From the NCBI GenBank assembly GCA_011620555.1, contig WOYY01000061.1, positions 19,703 to 83,702 of the forward strand: a stretch of 64,000 nucleotides of DNA. The letters are read 5' to 3'. The translations under genes were made by a program, and so were the position numbers. The stretch is from Anaerolineaceae bacterium. GTDB lineage: Bacteria > Chloroflexota > Anaerolineae > Anaerolineales > Anaerolineaceae. Position 1 is the stretch's first letter, and each line of letters starts with the position of its first letter. This document shows, one piece after another, positions 34,600 to 44,222 of this stretch. The notes beneath the pieces are model-generated. The model saw only the letters and a program-made list of their open reading frames with translations. It ran no database searches and was not told the DNA's origin.

Positions 34600-36806
34600 T
34601 TGATCTTTCCCAGGCCCCGCAGGACGCGTTCCGGTGTCAGGGGGAATTCATGGAACCAGACCCCGGTCGCGTCGTGCATCGCCGCCATGATCGCCGGCGC
34701 CAGCGGGAGATAGGGCATTTCCGCCATGCCCCGCGCGCCGTAAGGGCCATTCGGTTCGGCAAATTCAAGGATGACGGATTCCACCTCGTCCGGGATATCC
34801 AGGACTGTTGGAATCAGGTAATTGGAGAGCATATTCGTCAGCACTTTGCCATCCTTCTGAATGAAGTTCTCCAAAATGGTGTACCCGGCCGCCTGGATCA
34901 AAGCGCCTTCAATCTGCCCTTCAACCTGCATCGGGTTGATCGCCCTGCCGACATCGTCCGCACAGAGGATTTTTAGCAGGTGAATTTCACCGGTTTCCGT
35001 ATCCACTTCCAATTCAACGGTTTCCGCAACATAGCCATAAGAAACGTTGGGATAAGACTCGCCGGTCTCCTGATCATAGGGCTGGGTCGGCGGAGCAAGG
35101 TATTTGTATTCAACCGTCAGCGGCCTATCATCCGTCTCCTGCCACTTCTTAAGCGCCAATTTGGCCGCGCCCAGAACGGCATTCCCACCCATAAAGGTCA
35201 TCCGGGAGGCGGAGGAACTTCCGGCGTTGCCGGAGAAACCGGTATCCGATCCAATCATCTCCACCTTCTCAACCGGGATATTCAATTCTTCGGCGACGAT
35301 CTGGCGTAAAACCGTGTGAGCGCCCTGCCCAACATCCGCGCCGGCGTGGTGCAGGACAGCTTTTTCAATTTCCTGGTCCCCATACAAGTCAAGGATCGCC
35401 GTGCTGTTTTCGGCATAGCCAAACGAGAAACCGACATTCTTATAACCGCAGGCCACGCCGCGCCCGCGCTTGACAACGCCCTCCCCGGGCATCAGCGCCG
35501 GTCGCTGCCAGCCGTCCTCGGTCTTCTGCCAGCCCGATCGCTCCGCACAGGACGCCATGACGGACTTGATCGTCACACCCTTGGGTGGTTTAGTATTGAC
35601 CGAGAGAATCGAGTCGTCATCAATCAGGTTCCGCATCCGCAGTTCCACCGGGTCCATCCCAAGCGCTTCCGCCAGATGGTTCATCTGCATTTCCGCTTCA
35701 AAAGCGCCCTGCGGCCCGCCGAAGCCCCGGAAAGCGCCGCCGGGAATGTTGTTGGTATAAACCGATCGAGAATCAACGTACACGTTGGGGATTTCATAGG
35801 GGCCGGAGCACATCAGGGTCGCGTTGCCCTGAACCTTGTTGGTCGTATACATATAGGCGCCGCCATCCGCCAAAATATCAACTTTGGCCGCGAGGACCTT
35901 GCCGTCTTTGGTCGCGCCCCACTTCGCCCACAGTTTATAAGCATGGCGTTTGTGATGCCCGATAATCGATTCTTCCCGCGTCCAAATGATCTTGACCGGG
36001 CGGTCAATGCCGCGTTCATGCAGGCGCATGGTTGCCAGGGCCAGCACGATCTGCACAGACATATCCTCCCGCCCGCCAAAGGCGCCGCCGATCGCCGGAT
36101 AGATCACCCGGATCTTTTCCTCAGGCAGCCCGAGGGAATGAGCGATCTGTTCCCGATCCTCATGGGCCCATTGACCTGCGACGACCACCGTGATCCGCCC
36201 TTCCTCATCGTAATAGGAAATCCCGGCTTCCGGCTGCAGATAGGCATGCTCCTGCATCGGCGTGCGATATTCGCCTTCCACGATCACATCACACTTTTTG
36301 AAGGCTTCTTCCACGTCACCATGCCGGATCTTATAGTGCAGCATCAGGTTGGTTTCCCTATCAGGATGCAGCAGGGTCTGGTCCTTCAGGGCATTTTCCA
36401 TCTCTGTCACCAGGGGGAGGTCCTCATAATTCACTTTGATTTTCTTCCGGGCGGCATCCGCAATCTCATTGCTCTCAGCCACCACTAATGCCACCTGGTC
36501 GCCCACAAAGCGCACCCGGTCCGCATAGGGTTTGGAAGAACCCGGCCCGCAGAGGACGGGCTGATCCGCAATGCCCAGCCCATACTCATTCACCGGCACA
36601 TCCCTGGCGGTTAGGACAGCGATCACACCCGCCATGGCCTCAGCCTCGGAAGTGTCAATGGCCTTCACGATCGCGTGAGGCCGGTCGGAAAAGAGGACCT
36701 TCATGTAAAGCTGGTTGGGCCTATTGAAATCGCCGGGATAGAGCGCCGCTCCGGTGGCTTTGTCTTTTACGTCAAAACGTGCAATGGATTTTCCAAGGCT
36801 TGCCAT
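34596..36806 (-). CDS. Xanthine dehydrogenase-family molybdenum-binding subunit
   Basis: 736 aa from the ATG at 36806, chosen for AAGGAG 6 nt upstream; the long N-terminal extension in the track is out-of-frame reading of the previous gene. Molybdopterin-contacting loops are GGAFGGREDMSVQI, GAFRGFGGPQGAFEAEMQMN and GADVGQGAHTV; the catalytic Glu is in GARGMAEMPYLPLAPA. It hydroxylates a carbon next to N in a heterocycle or an aldehyde. The electron-transfer half is the FAD/[2Fe-2S] fusion encoded 25 nt upstream. Substrate unknown. Confidence 0.93.
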   Translation of the reverse strand: MASLGKSIARFDVKDKATGAALYPGDFNRPNQLYMKVLFSDRPHAIVKAIDTSEAEAMAGVIAVLTARDVPVNEYGLGIADQPVLCGPGSSKPYADRVRFVGDQVALVVAESNEIADAARKKIKVNYEDLPLVTEMENALKDQTLLHPDRETNLMLHYKIRHGDVEEAFKKCDVIVEGEYRTPMQEHAYLQPEAGISYYDEEGRITVVVAGQWAHEDREQIAHSLGLPEEKIRVIYPAIGGAFGGREDMSVQIVLALATMRLHERGIDRPVKIIWTREESIIGHHKRHAYKLWAKWGATKDGKVLAAKVDILADGGAYMYTTNKVQGNATLMCSGPYEIPNVYVDSRSVYTNNIPGGAFRGFGGPQGAFEAEMQMNHLAEALGMDPVELRMRNLIDDDSILSVNTKPPKGVTIKSVMASCAERSGWQKTEDGWQRPALMPGEGVVKRGRGVACGYKNVGFSFGYAENSTAILDLYGDQEIEKAVLHHAGADVGQGAHTVLRQIVAEELNIPVEKVEMIGSDTGFSGNAGSSSASRMTFMGGNAVLGAAKLALKKWQETDDRPLTVEYKYLAPPTQPYDQETGESYPNVSYGYVAETVELEVDTETGEIHLLKILCADDVGRAINPMQVEGQIEGALIQAAGYTILENFIQKDGKVLTNMLSNYLIPTVLDIPDEVESVILEFAEPNGPYGARGMAEMPYLPLAPAIMAAMHDATGVWFHEFPLTPERVLRGLGKIK

Positions 36807-36831
36807 ATTCTGCTCCTTCGCCTCTGCTCGC

Positions 36832-38244
36832 CTAAACCTGCTTCGATTGGGCCTGGCTTGCAACCTCAATCGCTTCAATGATCTTGTAATAGCCGGTGCA
36901 CCGGCAAAGGTTACCGGTGATCGCCTGCCGGATCTCCGCCTGGGAGGGAGTCTGCCGCTCTTCCAGCAGCTTGGTTGCCGACATGATGAAGCCGGGGGTG
37001 CAGAAGCCGCATTGGATCGCGCCCCGCTCCACGAAGGCATCCTGCACGGGGCTGAGTTCATCGCCGACCTGCAGGCCCTCAATTGTCACAATTTCAGCGC
37101 CATGCGCCCTTGCCGCAGGCACCAGGCAGCTCATCACCGCCCGGCCATCCAGGAAAACGGTGCAGGCGCCGCATTCCCCTTCGGCGCAGCCTTCCTTGGT
37201 GCCCGTCAAGCCGGCCTCTTCCCGAATCAGGTTGAGCAGGGTCTTTTCAAAGCCGGTCGTGAAGTGATATTCCCTGCCGTTGATCCAGGTATGAATCGCC
37301 TGGCCGTCCCAGGGCACCATCGGCGGCCGGGTTTCCATCCCATCCCCCATCAGGAGGATCGCCTCAGCAGGCACCAGTTCCTTATCCACACCGTTCATAA
37401 TTGCCGTGAGCGCGCGTTTGGCGATCACACCGATCATATAATTCCGATAGTCGGCCGAACCGCGGATATCGGAGATCGGCCTGGCCGCCTGAGCGGTCAG
37501 TTCGCCGGCTTCCGCGATCACGCTTTCGCTCAAAGACTTCCCCTTCAGGAAAGTTTCTGCCCCTTCCGCGTGGATGATCGTCGGGGCGGCCGCCCCGAGC
37601 GTGATCCTGGCTTGCGAGATCAGATCGCCAGTCCTTTCCAGGATAACGGAAATATTGATGACCGAGATCGCCTGAGCCTTCCGCAAAGCGGTCTTGATGA
37701 AGAACGAAGGTTGGATTTCAGTCAACCCTTTGAAGGCAATGTCCGTGATGATCTCATCCGGAGCCATCACGGTCCGGCGGACGCCGGTGTAGAATTCCGA
37801 AAGCGGGACAACCCGTTCACCTTTGGTGGAGCGCAGGGTCAATTTGGCGTTCAGGGCCATCAAGGGACTGATGGTATCGTTGGCAGGGGAAGCCGTCGCC
37901 AGGTTGCCCGCCACCGTCCCGCGGTTGCGGATTTGGGGCGAACCCACTTCCCAACAGGCCTGCAGCAGGGCAAAGGCCTTCTCCCGGATCAGGGGGGATC
38001 CCACCACATGGTTATGTGTCACCGTTGGGCCAAGGTGGATCATGCCATCCGGGTCCTCCGTGATGCCATCCAGACCGGGGATCTTGGTGATGTCGATGAT
38101 CGTCTGGAGGTTTGGCCGGAGGCCGCGTTCGATCTCGAGGATCAAGTCCGTGCCGCCGGCGACGATCCGGGCAGTTTCGCCGGATTGCGAAAGCGCCTCA
38201 ACTGCCTCGTCCAAAGATTCTGCCATAATATAGTTTTGCCACAT
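36832..38244 (-). CDS. FAD-binding / [2Fe-2S] fusion subunit of molybdenum hydroxylase
   Basis: 470 aa from the ATG at 38244, with AAGGAG upstream. Residues 1 to about 290 form the FAD domain (IVAGGTDL at 27-34; TVAGNLATASPANDT at 110-124) and residues about 320-470 carry two [2Fe-2S] clusters: C353, C358, C361, C373 and C412, C415, C447, C449. This FAD-then-FeS order is the reverse of the XdhA small subunit. It would pass electrons from the 736-aa molybdenum subunit to FAD and on to an acceptor. Confidence 0.93.
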   Translation of the reverse strand: MWQNYIMAESLDEAVEALSQSGETARIVAGGTDLILEIERGLRPNLQTIIDITKIPGLDGITEDPDGMIHLGPTVTHNHVVGSPLIREKAFALLQACWEVGSPQIRNRGTVAGNLATASPANDTISPLMALNAKLTLRSTKGERVVPLSEFYTGVRRTVMAPDEIITDIAFKGLTEIQPSFFIKTALRKAQAISVINISVILERTGDLISQARITLGAAAPTIIHAEGAETFLKGKSLSESVIAEAGELTAQAARPISDIRGSADYRNYMIGVIAKRALTAIMNGVDKELVPAEAILLMGDGMETRPPMVPWDGQAIHTWINGREYHFTTGFEKTLLNLIREEAGLTGTKEGCAEGECGACTVFLDGRAVMSCLVPAARAHGAEIVTIEGLQVGDELSPVQDAFVERGAIQCGFCTPGFIMSATKLLEERQTPSQAEIRQAITGNLCRCTGYYKIIEAIEVASQAQSKQV

Positions 38245-38257
38245 ACGACTTCTCTCC

Positions 38258-39046
38258 TTAGGCTTTGCGAAAGTGCCGCTTGCCCTCATTGCGAATGGCG
38301 GTGATCTCCGCCATGATGCTGACTGCGATTTCATCGGGGGTTTCCGCGTTGATCTCCAGACCAATCGGGGATTTAACCCGGTCAATTTGTTCCTGAGGCA
38401 GCCCGGCTTCCAGGAGCTTTTCCTGGCAGTGCGCCCAGCGCCGCTGGGAGCCAATCAGGCCGATATAGGGCGCGCCCGTCGCGAGAATGGGCGGCAGACC
38501 TTTGAGGTCCACATCCACACTGCGCGTCACCAGCACAAAGTAGGTCTGCGGCCCAACAGGCACCCGCTCCGGCACCTGTTCGATCGGGATCGCCAGATAG
38601 TCGTCCGCGCCCGGGACGGATTCCGGGGTGCAGAGTTCAGCCCGGTCATCACTGAGAACGACGCGGTAGCCCAGCCAGGAGGCCAGATGGACCACCGCGC
38701 GGCCGACATGCCCCGCGCCGATCACGACAACCGTCGGCGCACTCAGAAAGGGTTCGACGAAAATCGTCACCGTCCCTCCGCAGATCCCAGGGTCGCCCTT
38801 TTCAACGTCGATCAGTTCATAGCGGAGGAAGCGCGTCCGCCCATCTGCCATCGCCGCCAGAGCTTCCTGCAAAACGAGTTTTTCCGTCTCACCCCCGCCC
38901 ACAGTCCCCTCAAAGCGGCCATCGGCAAAGACCAGCATCTTCGTGCCGGGGTGCCGGGGGACCGACCCCGTGGTGTTGACCACCGTGCAGAGGGCAACCG
39001 CTTGGCCGCCGTGGATGGCTTCATTCAGGCGATCCAGCAGGGCCAT
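38258..39046 (-). CDS. XdhC/CoxI-family molybdenum cofactor insertion protein
   Basis: 262 aa from the ATG at 39046, preceded by GGAGG with a 7-nt gap; the track start is a TTG two codons earlier. N-terminal XdhC domain (VALCTVVNTTGSVPRHPGTKMLV, VGGGETEKLV, CGGTVTIFVEP) and C-terminal Rossmann domain (VVVIGAGHVGRAVVHLASWLGY). XdhC proteins bind the sulfurated molybdenum cofactor and insert it into the hydroxylase. Its position between two hydroxylases suggests it serves one or both. A Cys-Gly-Gly (ICGGT) sits where a sulfur- or selenium-handling Cys would be expected. Confidence 0.92.
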   Translation of the reverse strand: MALLDRLNEAIHGGQAVALCTVVNTTGSVPRHPGTKMLVFADGRFEGTVGGGETEKLVLQEALAAMADGRTRFLRYELIDVEKGDPGICGGTVTIFVEPFLSAPTVVVIGAGHVGRAVVHLASWLGYRVVLSDDRAELCTPESVPGADDYLAIPIEQVPERVPVGPQTYFVLVTRSVDVDLKGLPPILATGAPYIGLIGSQRRWAHCQEKLLEAGLPQEQIDRVKSPIGLEINAETPDEIAVSIMAEITAIRNEGKRHFRKA

Positions 39047-39048
39047 AC

Positions 39049-40428
39049 TCAATCCTCCAGCAAACTGAATACTACCGGCAAGAGCTGCTTCTTGCGAGAA
39101 ACCACGCCTGTTGCCAGGCGGGTCCCATCGGCGAGCGGCCGGTAAGGCAATTCTTCCAGAACCGCGGGTGCATCCACCATCAGAAGCCGGCTGTCGCCCT
39201 GCACCACGTCCGTCACCATCAGCATGGCAAAGTCGAGGCTCCGGCGTTCGCGCAGTTCCTGCAGCGCATCCCGCAGCGGTTCGAGGTAATCGTTCAGTTC
39301 ATACAAATCCGAGACCTCCGCCTGCGCAATCGCAAAGCGGGTGTTGCCCGTCTCGTATTGTTTCATATCGGTGGTGACAACATCCAGCGGGTCCCGGCTG
39401 GCAAGACCAGTCCCAGCGGCCAGCACTTTTTCGCCGAAGCCCTGAATGGTCTCGCCTTCCAGCGGCGCACCCCAAACAAAAGCCCAGCGCGCCAGGCGGT
39501 CCGCTGCCTGGTGGTCCCGCTCCGTCGTGGTTGGCGAGGTCATCACCAGGGTATCAGAGAGCAGCCCGGCGAGCATCAGCCCGGCCAGTTCCGGCGGCGC
39601 GCTCAGGCCCGCATCCTCAATTAATTCCGAGACCAGGGTGCTCGTGCTGCCGACCACGTCCACGGTGAAGCGGATCGGTTCATGCGTGGTCGGATTCCCC
39701 AGGCGGTGATGATCGAGGATCTCAATCAGTTCAGCCTCATCCAGCGAACCAAGGGCCTGCTGCGATTCGTTGTGATCCACCAGGATGATCTTCAACCGAG
39801 GCGGGTCAAGCAAGTCCCGCTGACGGCAGATGCCCAGATAGCGTTTGTTGTCATCCAATACCCAGAACTCATCCACCTCATCCCGCAAGAGCCGCCGAAT
39901 GACGTCCCGAATACGGGTCGTGGCGGAATAGCGGGCGATGTCCGTTTCCGCGGCTTCCTTGCAGGGGATCTCCAGCAGTTCCGCCATGGTCATGTCCTTA
40001 TACCTCGGATGAGGCCCCATATGGCGGCTGAGGAAGTTGAACAGCGACTTGCCGGTGATCAGGCCGTAAGGTGTGCCGTCCGGGTTCACGACCGGGGCAA
40101 TCCCGCCCGTCCGGTTGAGGATCGCCCAGGCTTCGCTCAACGGTCGTTCCGGCGTCACCGTATCCAGCCGGCGCATCACCGAATCAAAGCGGGGTGAGGC
40201 GTCGTTGAACAACAAGGGCGGTTCAAGGTTTAGCTCGCGCAAAACCCAGGAAGTCTGGCGGTTGATCGCGCCGGAACGGGCGGCAACGGCATTCGCGCCG
40301 TCCCGTTCCTGCAGCAGCCAGGCATAGCCCATCGCGGAAGCAATCGCGTCCGTATCCGGGTTGACATGGCCGATGACAAAAATGCGATTGGGATCGCGCA
40401 GATTGGGCATACTGTGAACACTTGCCAT
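39049..40428 (-). CDS. ppaC: Family II Mn-dependent inorganic pyrophosphatase with CBS pair
   Basis: 459 aa. DHH blocks GHVNPDTDAIASAMGYA (20-36), VDHNES (217-222) and DHHR (239-242), SDTLVMTSPTTTERD (291-305), and the DHHA2 end SRKKQLLPVV. Two CBS motifs (about 85-135 and 145-205) are inserted after the first DHH motif, with no DRTGG domain. CBS-type pyrophosphatases are inhibited by AMP/ADP and activated by ATP. It sits inside the molybdenum/F420 operon, where PPi is released by the CofC and MocA type reactions. A general cytosolic role is equally possible. Confidence 0.93.
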   Translation of the reverse strand: MASVHSMPNLRDPNRIFVIGHVNPDTDAIASAMGYAWLLQERDGANAVAARSGAINRQTSWVLRELNLEPPLLFNDASPRFDSVMRRLDTVTPERPLSEAWAILNRTGGIAPVVNPDGTPYGLITGKSLFNFLSRHMGPHPRYKDMTMAELLEIPCKEAAETDIARYSATTRIRDVIRRLLRDEVDEFWVLDDNKRYLGICRQRDLLDPPRLKIILVDHNESQQALGSLDEAELIEILDHHRLGNPTTHEPIRFTVDVVGSTSTLVSELIEDAGLSAPPELAGLMLAGLLSDTLVMTSPTTTERDHQAADRLARWAFVWGAPLEGETIQGFGEKVLAAGTGLASRDPLDVVTTDMKQYETGNTRFAIAQAEVSDLYELNDYLEPLRDALQELRERRSLDFAMLMVTDVVQGDSRLLMVDAPAVLEELPYRPLADGTRLATGVVSRKKQLLPVVFSLLED

Positions 40429-40453
40429 TATCTCTCTCGCCCTCTTCCTTCGA

Positions 40454-43447
40454 CTAAAGACCTTTCAAATTCCGCCAGATCCGCTCAGGAATGGCCGGAA
40501 TGGTGCTCAAAGCCGCGCCGCAGGCATCCAGAATGGCGTTGCCAACCGCCGGGGCCACCCCATCCAGAGGGATCTCAGCGACAGCCTTGGCCCCAAAGGG
40601 GTGAGAAGGCTCGTAGGTTTCCACGAAAATTGTGGTCAATTCCGGCATCTCGTCGGCCCGGAAGATATGATAGTCCACAAAGTCCATCTCGCGGGGCTGG
40701 CCATCCCCATCATAGCGCATTTCCTCACTGACGGCGTAACCCAAGGCCTGAGCCATACCGCCTTCGATCTGCCCGGAAGCCGTCACGGGGTTGATGATCA
40801 CGCCCGAATCCACGGCCATGACCAGCTTATCCACCGTCACCCTGCCGGTTTCGACATCCACCGTCACCTCAGCAAACTGAGCGGCAAAGGGCGGCGGGGC
40901 AACCGGGGACATATGCGAAGCGACCGCCATGATCTGTTCCTGGTCCGTCTGGTGCAGCGCATTCAGACCGATTTCCTCCAGGGTGAAGGATTCGCCCGAG
41001 GGGGCAATCGCCTTGCGGTTTTCCAAAAGGATATCGGCTGGTTCAACCGCCTTGCCTTCTTCGGCGAACATCATGGACGCTCTCACCCGGATGCGCTCCG
41101 CCACTTTTTCGGCCGCTTTGACGGTCGCCGTGCCGGAGATGTAGGTCGTGCTGGAGGCGTAAGCGCCCTTATCAAAGGGGGTGAAGTCAGTATCGGATGA
41201 ATAAACCACAATATCCTCCACCGGGACGCCCAAGGTCTCAGCGGCCATCTGCGCCAGGACCGTATCCGAGCCGGTGCCGAGGTCGGTCGCGCCGACCAGC
41301 AGGTTGAAGGAGCCGTCATCATTCATCTTGATGCTGGCGCCGCCCATATCCAGGTAAGGAATGGCCGTGCCTTGCATCACCATCGCCACGCCGATCCCCT
41401 TGCGGAGGTGTTTCTTGCCGGGGACCAGGTGCCATTGCTGGTTATTGAATTTGTGATCCCAGTCGATCGCCATCCGGCCCTGTTCCACGCAATCCTCTAA
41501 ACCAATGGTGTAGATCGTCTCGGGTTTGGGTTCGCGTCCCTCGCTCCAGGCCTTGCTGAAGGGATGGATCTCGCCGGAACGCAGGGCGTTCTTCAGGCGG
41601 AACTCAATCGGGTCCAGGCCCAGCTCGCGGGCGATGTTCTCCATGTGGCGCTCCACCGGCCAAAAGCCCTGGGGAACGCCGTACCCCCGGTACGCGCCGG
41701 AGGGCACGGTGTTGGTATAAACCACATCCGAATAAAAGCGGATATTGGGGTCCTTGCGGTATTCGCCATCGCCAACGTAGATCGCCATGGCCTTGTGTCC
41801 GGTGTTCCCGGCCACGGTCAGCGCGTGGCAGCCATAGGCGCCGGTGTCGCTGAGGGCAACCATCTCATTGGCTGTGATGGTGCCATCCTGCTTGACGCCC
41901 GTTTTGAGATGGATTCGCATCGGGTGCCGCGTGCGGGCGCCGACGAATTCCTCTTCGCGCGTCATCTCATAGAGCACGGGCTTCCCTGTGGCAATCGTCA
42001 GGTGCGCGGCGACATCTTCCAGCAGCACTTCCTGCTTGCCGCCAAAGCCGCCGCCAATCCGGGGCTTGATCACCCGGATACGCTTGATCGGCAACCCCAA
42101 AACCGGGGCAATCTGCCGCCGCACATGGAAGGGCACCTGCGTGCTGGTTTTGATCACCAGCCGGTCATCCTCATCCCAATAGGTCAGGACAACATGCGGC
42201 TCAATATGGGCCTGCTGCACCTTGGGGACGTCAAAGTCGCCCTCGAAAATCTGGTCCGCCTCGGCAAAACCCTTGTCCACATCGCCGATATCGATCCGGA
42301 TCTCCGCTGCGATATTGCGTGAGGGGTCCGATTTGTCAAAATTCACATATTCCGGTTCGTCGTGGATCACCGGCGCGCCTTCAGCCATCGCCTTGGCCGG
42401 GTCCAAAATCGGTTCCAGAACCTCATATTCCACATCAATCAAATCCAGGGCCGCTTCGGCGATTGCCGGGGATTCGGCGGCCACAAAGGCCACCCGGTCG
42501 CCCACAAAACGGACCTTGTGGTCGAGCGAGAAGGAATCCAAGGGCCCGGGGATGGGATGCGACTGTCCAGCGGTCGAATAAGCGACCCTCGGTAGGTCTT
42601 TCCAGGTGAGCACGGCGACCACACCGGGCAGAGCCTCCGCCCGGGAGGTGTCGATGTGCTTGATCTCGGCATGGGCGTGCGGGCTGCGCAGAACCTTCGC
42701 ATACAGCATGTCGCGCTTCTCAAAATCCGCCGTGAAGGCCGGCTTGCCCTGAACCAGCTTCACCGCGTCCACTTTCGTCTCGGCATGGCCCACCGTCTTC
42801 ATCTCAGAATGCGGGTCAACAATTTTCAATTTCGGGAGGATTTGGGTTTCGGTGAGCGTCCTCTTGCCATTGAGCACCGGCCCGCCCAGATCGTCAGGCG
42901 CGCCCGCACCGTCCAAAGCATCGGTAATATCAATCGGCCTATCCACCGGCAGAACTTGCTCGCCGCGCAGGATCGCCGCCGCGCGCAACACCGCCTGCAC
43001 GGGTTTCAGATACCCGGTGCAACGGCAGAGGACGCCGGAAAACGCGTCCCTCACCTGCGCTTCCGAGGGGCTGACGTTACCGTCCAGCAAAGCTTTGGCG
43101 GTCAACACCATCGCCGGTGTGCAGTAACCGCACTGGATCGCGCCGACATCCACAAAAGCCTGCTGGATCACGCTGAGGCCATCGGTCTTCTTCCAGCCAT
43201 GGTCCGGGTGTTCGCCTTCGGCTTCCACCGTCCGGATCTGGTGACCCTCCGCCTGGACGGTCAGCATCGTGCAGCTGTTGACAGGACGCCCGTCGAAAAG
43301 GATTGTGCAGGCGCCACATTCGCCATGTTCACAGCCGCCGCTCTTGATGCTGAAAAAGCCCAGCTTGCGCAGGGTATCCAGCAGCCGCTCGTTCGCATCC
43401 ACCCGCAGGGGAAAATCCTGCCCGTTGATCGTCAGGGTCACGTTCAT
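40454..43447 (-). CDS. xdhD: XdhD-like molybdenum hydroxylase: [2Fe-2S] fused to Mo subunit
   Basis: 997 aa from the ATG at 43447 with GAGG upstream. Residues 1-160 are a two-cluster [2Fe-2S] domain (C39, C44, C47, C59; C106, C109, C141, C143). The remainder is the molybdenum-binding part with GGGFGGKQEVLLEDV, ATDLGTGSDTV and the catalytic Glu in AVAEIPLDGVAPAVG. This architecture matches E. coli XdhD. The FAD partner is the YgfM-like protein encoded directly upstream (1 nt gap). XdhD-type enzymes are predicted selenium-dependent hydroxylases of purine-like substrates. Confidence 0.92.
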   Translation of the reverse strand: MNVTLTINGQDFPLRVDANERLLDTLRKLGFFSIKSGGCEHGECGACTILFDGRPVNSCTMLTVQAEGHQIRTVEAEGEHPDHGWKKTDGLSVIQQAFVDVGAIQCGYCTPAMVLTAKALLDGNVSPSEAQVRDAFSGVLCRCTGYLKPVQAVLRAAAILRGEQVLPVDRPIDITDALDGAGAPDDLGGPVLNGKRTLTETQILPKLKIVDPHSEMKTVGHAETKVDAVKLVQGKPAFTADFEKRDMLYAKVLRSPHAHAEIKHIDTSRAEALPGVVAVLTWKDLPRVAYSTAGQSHPIPGPLDSFSLDHKVRFVGDRVAFVAAESPAIAEAALDLIDVEYEVLEPILDPAKAMAEGAPVIHDEPEYVNFDKSDPSRNIAAEIRIDIGDVDKGFAEADQIFEGDFDVPKVQQAHIEPHVVLTYWDEDDRLVIKTSTQVPFHVRRQIAPVLGLPIKRIRVIKPRIGGGFGGKQEVLLEDVAAHLTIATGKPVLYEMTREEEFVGARTRHPMRIHLKTGVKQDGTITANEMVALSDTGAYGCHALTVAGNTGHKAMAIYVGDGEYRKDPNIRFYSDVVYTNTVPSGAYRGYGVPQGFWPVERHMENIARELGLDPIEFRLKNALRSGEIHPFSKAWSEGREPKPETIYTIGLEDCVEQGRMAIDWDHKFNNQQWHLVPGKKHLRKGIGVAMVMQGTAIPYLDMGGASIKMNDDGSFNLLVGATDLGTGSDTVLAQMAAETLGVPVEDIVVYSSDTDFTPFDKGAYASSTTYISGTATVKAAEKVAERIRVRASMMFAEEGKAVEPADILLENRKAIAPSGESFTLEEIGLNALHQTDQEQIMAVASHMSPVAPPPFAAQFAEVTVDVETGRVTVDKLVMAVDSGVIINPVTASGQIEGGMAQALGYAVSEEMRYDGDGQPREMDFVDYHIFRADEMPELTTIFVETYEPSHPFGAKAVAEIPLDGVAPAVGNAILDACGAALSTIPAIPERIWRNLKGL

Positions 43448-43448
43448 C

Positions 43449-44222
43449 TCAGGCCTCGCTTTCTTTGAGTGCGTCAATCCGGTCCAAGCACCTCAGAGCC
43501 AGCTTTGAGGCGACTTCCCGCCGGTAAACGGCGGTGGCCCACTGATCTTCCGCTTCGTAATAAGCATCCCGCGCGGCCACATCCGCGCCCCGGTCTTCCG
43601 GGCCGTCCATGGCGACGATTGGCGCAGCGCCATAGCCGCCCAGCACGATCCGGGTCCGCCCAGATTCCCATTGGGCTGCGGCGACAATCAGGGTCGGCCG
43701 GTCTTTCGGTGAACGCGCCACCACCTCAAAAACAACCCGCGGGCGCAGCCACCATTCCACCTCGGTCAGCAGGACGCCAGGCGTTTCCTCCGCCCGCAGC
43801 GGCAGCCAGTTCCCCATCCGCACCCGATTGTTATCCGGCTCCCAAACCAGAGTTGCATCGAGGGCGAGCAGAACCGTCGAAAAGGTCGAACGGGCATCGC
43901 TGCTGATGAGCCAGCCGCCCAGCGAAACCGCGTTGCGGATATTCAGGCTGGCATCCAGCAGGATCGCCTCTTTGATTGCATCCTGAACGTCCGGGTGCTC
44001 CAAGAGGTCGCTCAGGCGAGCCATTGCGCCGGCAACAATCCGCTGGCCGCGGCTCTCAATCCTGTTCAGACCGGCGTTCTGCAGGTCAACAATGCCATAG
44101 GCATCGCCCGGGTGCCGGCTGAGATAGGTCCCACCGCCCAGGGGTTTCAAGATGCCATTTTCCTGGGTCAGGAGCTGTACGGCCTCCTCAACATTCGCAG
44201 GCCGGAAATATTCTTTAATCAT
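43449..44222 (-). CDS. ygfM: FAD-binding subunit of molybdenum hydroxylase, YgfM-like
   Basis: 257 aa. MIKEYFRPANVEEAVQLL and KPLGGGTYLSRHPGD form the first FAD loop, SLGGWLISSDARS the second. It is shorter than a typical CoxM-type subunit, as is E. coli YgfM, the XdhD partner. It overlaps the thioesterase gene by one base (TGATG) and leaves one base before xdhD, so all three are tightly coupled. Confidence 0.88.
   Translation of the reverse strand: MIKEYFRPANVEEAVQLLTQENGILKPLGGGTYLSRHPGDAYGIVDLQNAGLNRIESRGQRIVAGAMARLSDLLEHPDVQDAIKEAILLDASLNIRNAVSLGGWLISSDARSTFSTVLLALDATLVWEPDNNRVRMGNWLPLRAEETPGVLLTEVEWWLRPRVVFEVVARSPKDRPTLIVAAAQWESGRTRIVLGGYGAAPIVAMDGPEDRGADVAARDAYYEAEDQWATAVYRREVASKLALRCLDRIDALKESEA

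Noticed and set aside
34596-37082. Long N-terminal extension of the 736-aa molybdenum subunit
   Set aside because: The first 92 codons overlap the previous gene in another frame, are Arg/Ser/Pro-rich, and AAGGAG marks the later ATG.
36754-38304. 516-aa plus-strand ORF opposite the FAD/[2Fe-2S] gene
   Set aside because: Antisense shadow; the opposite strand has all cofactor motifs.
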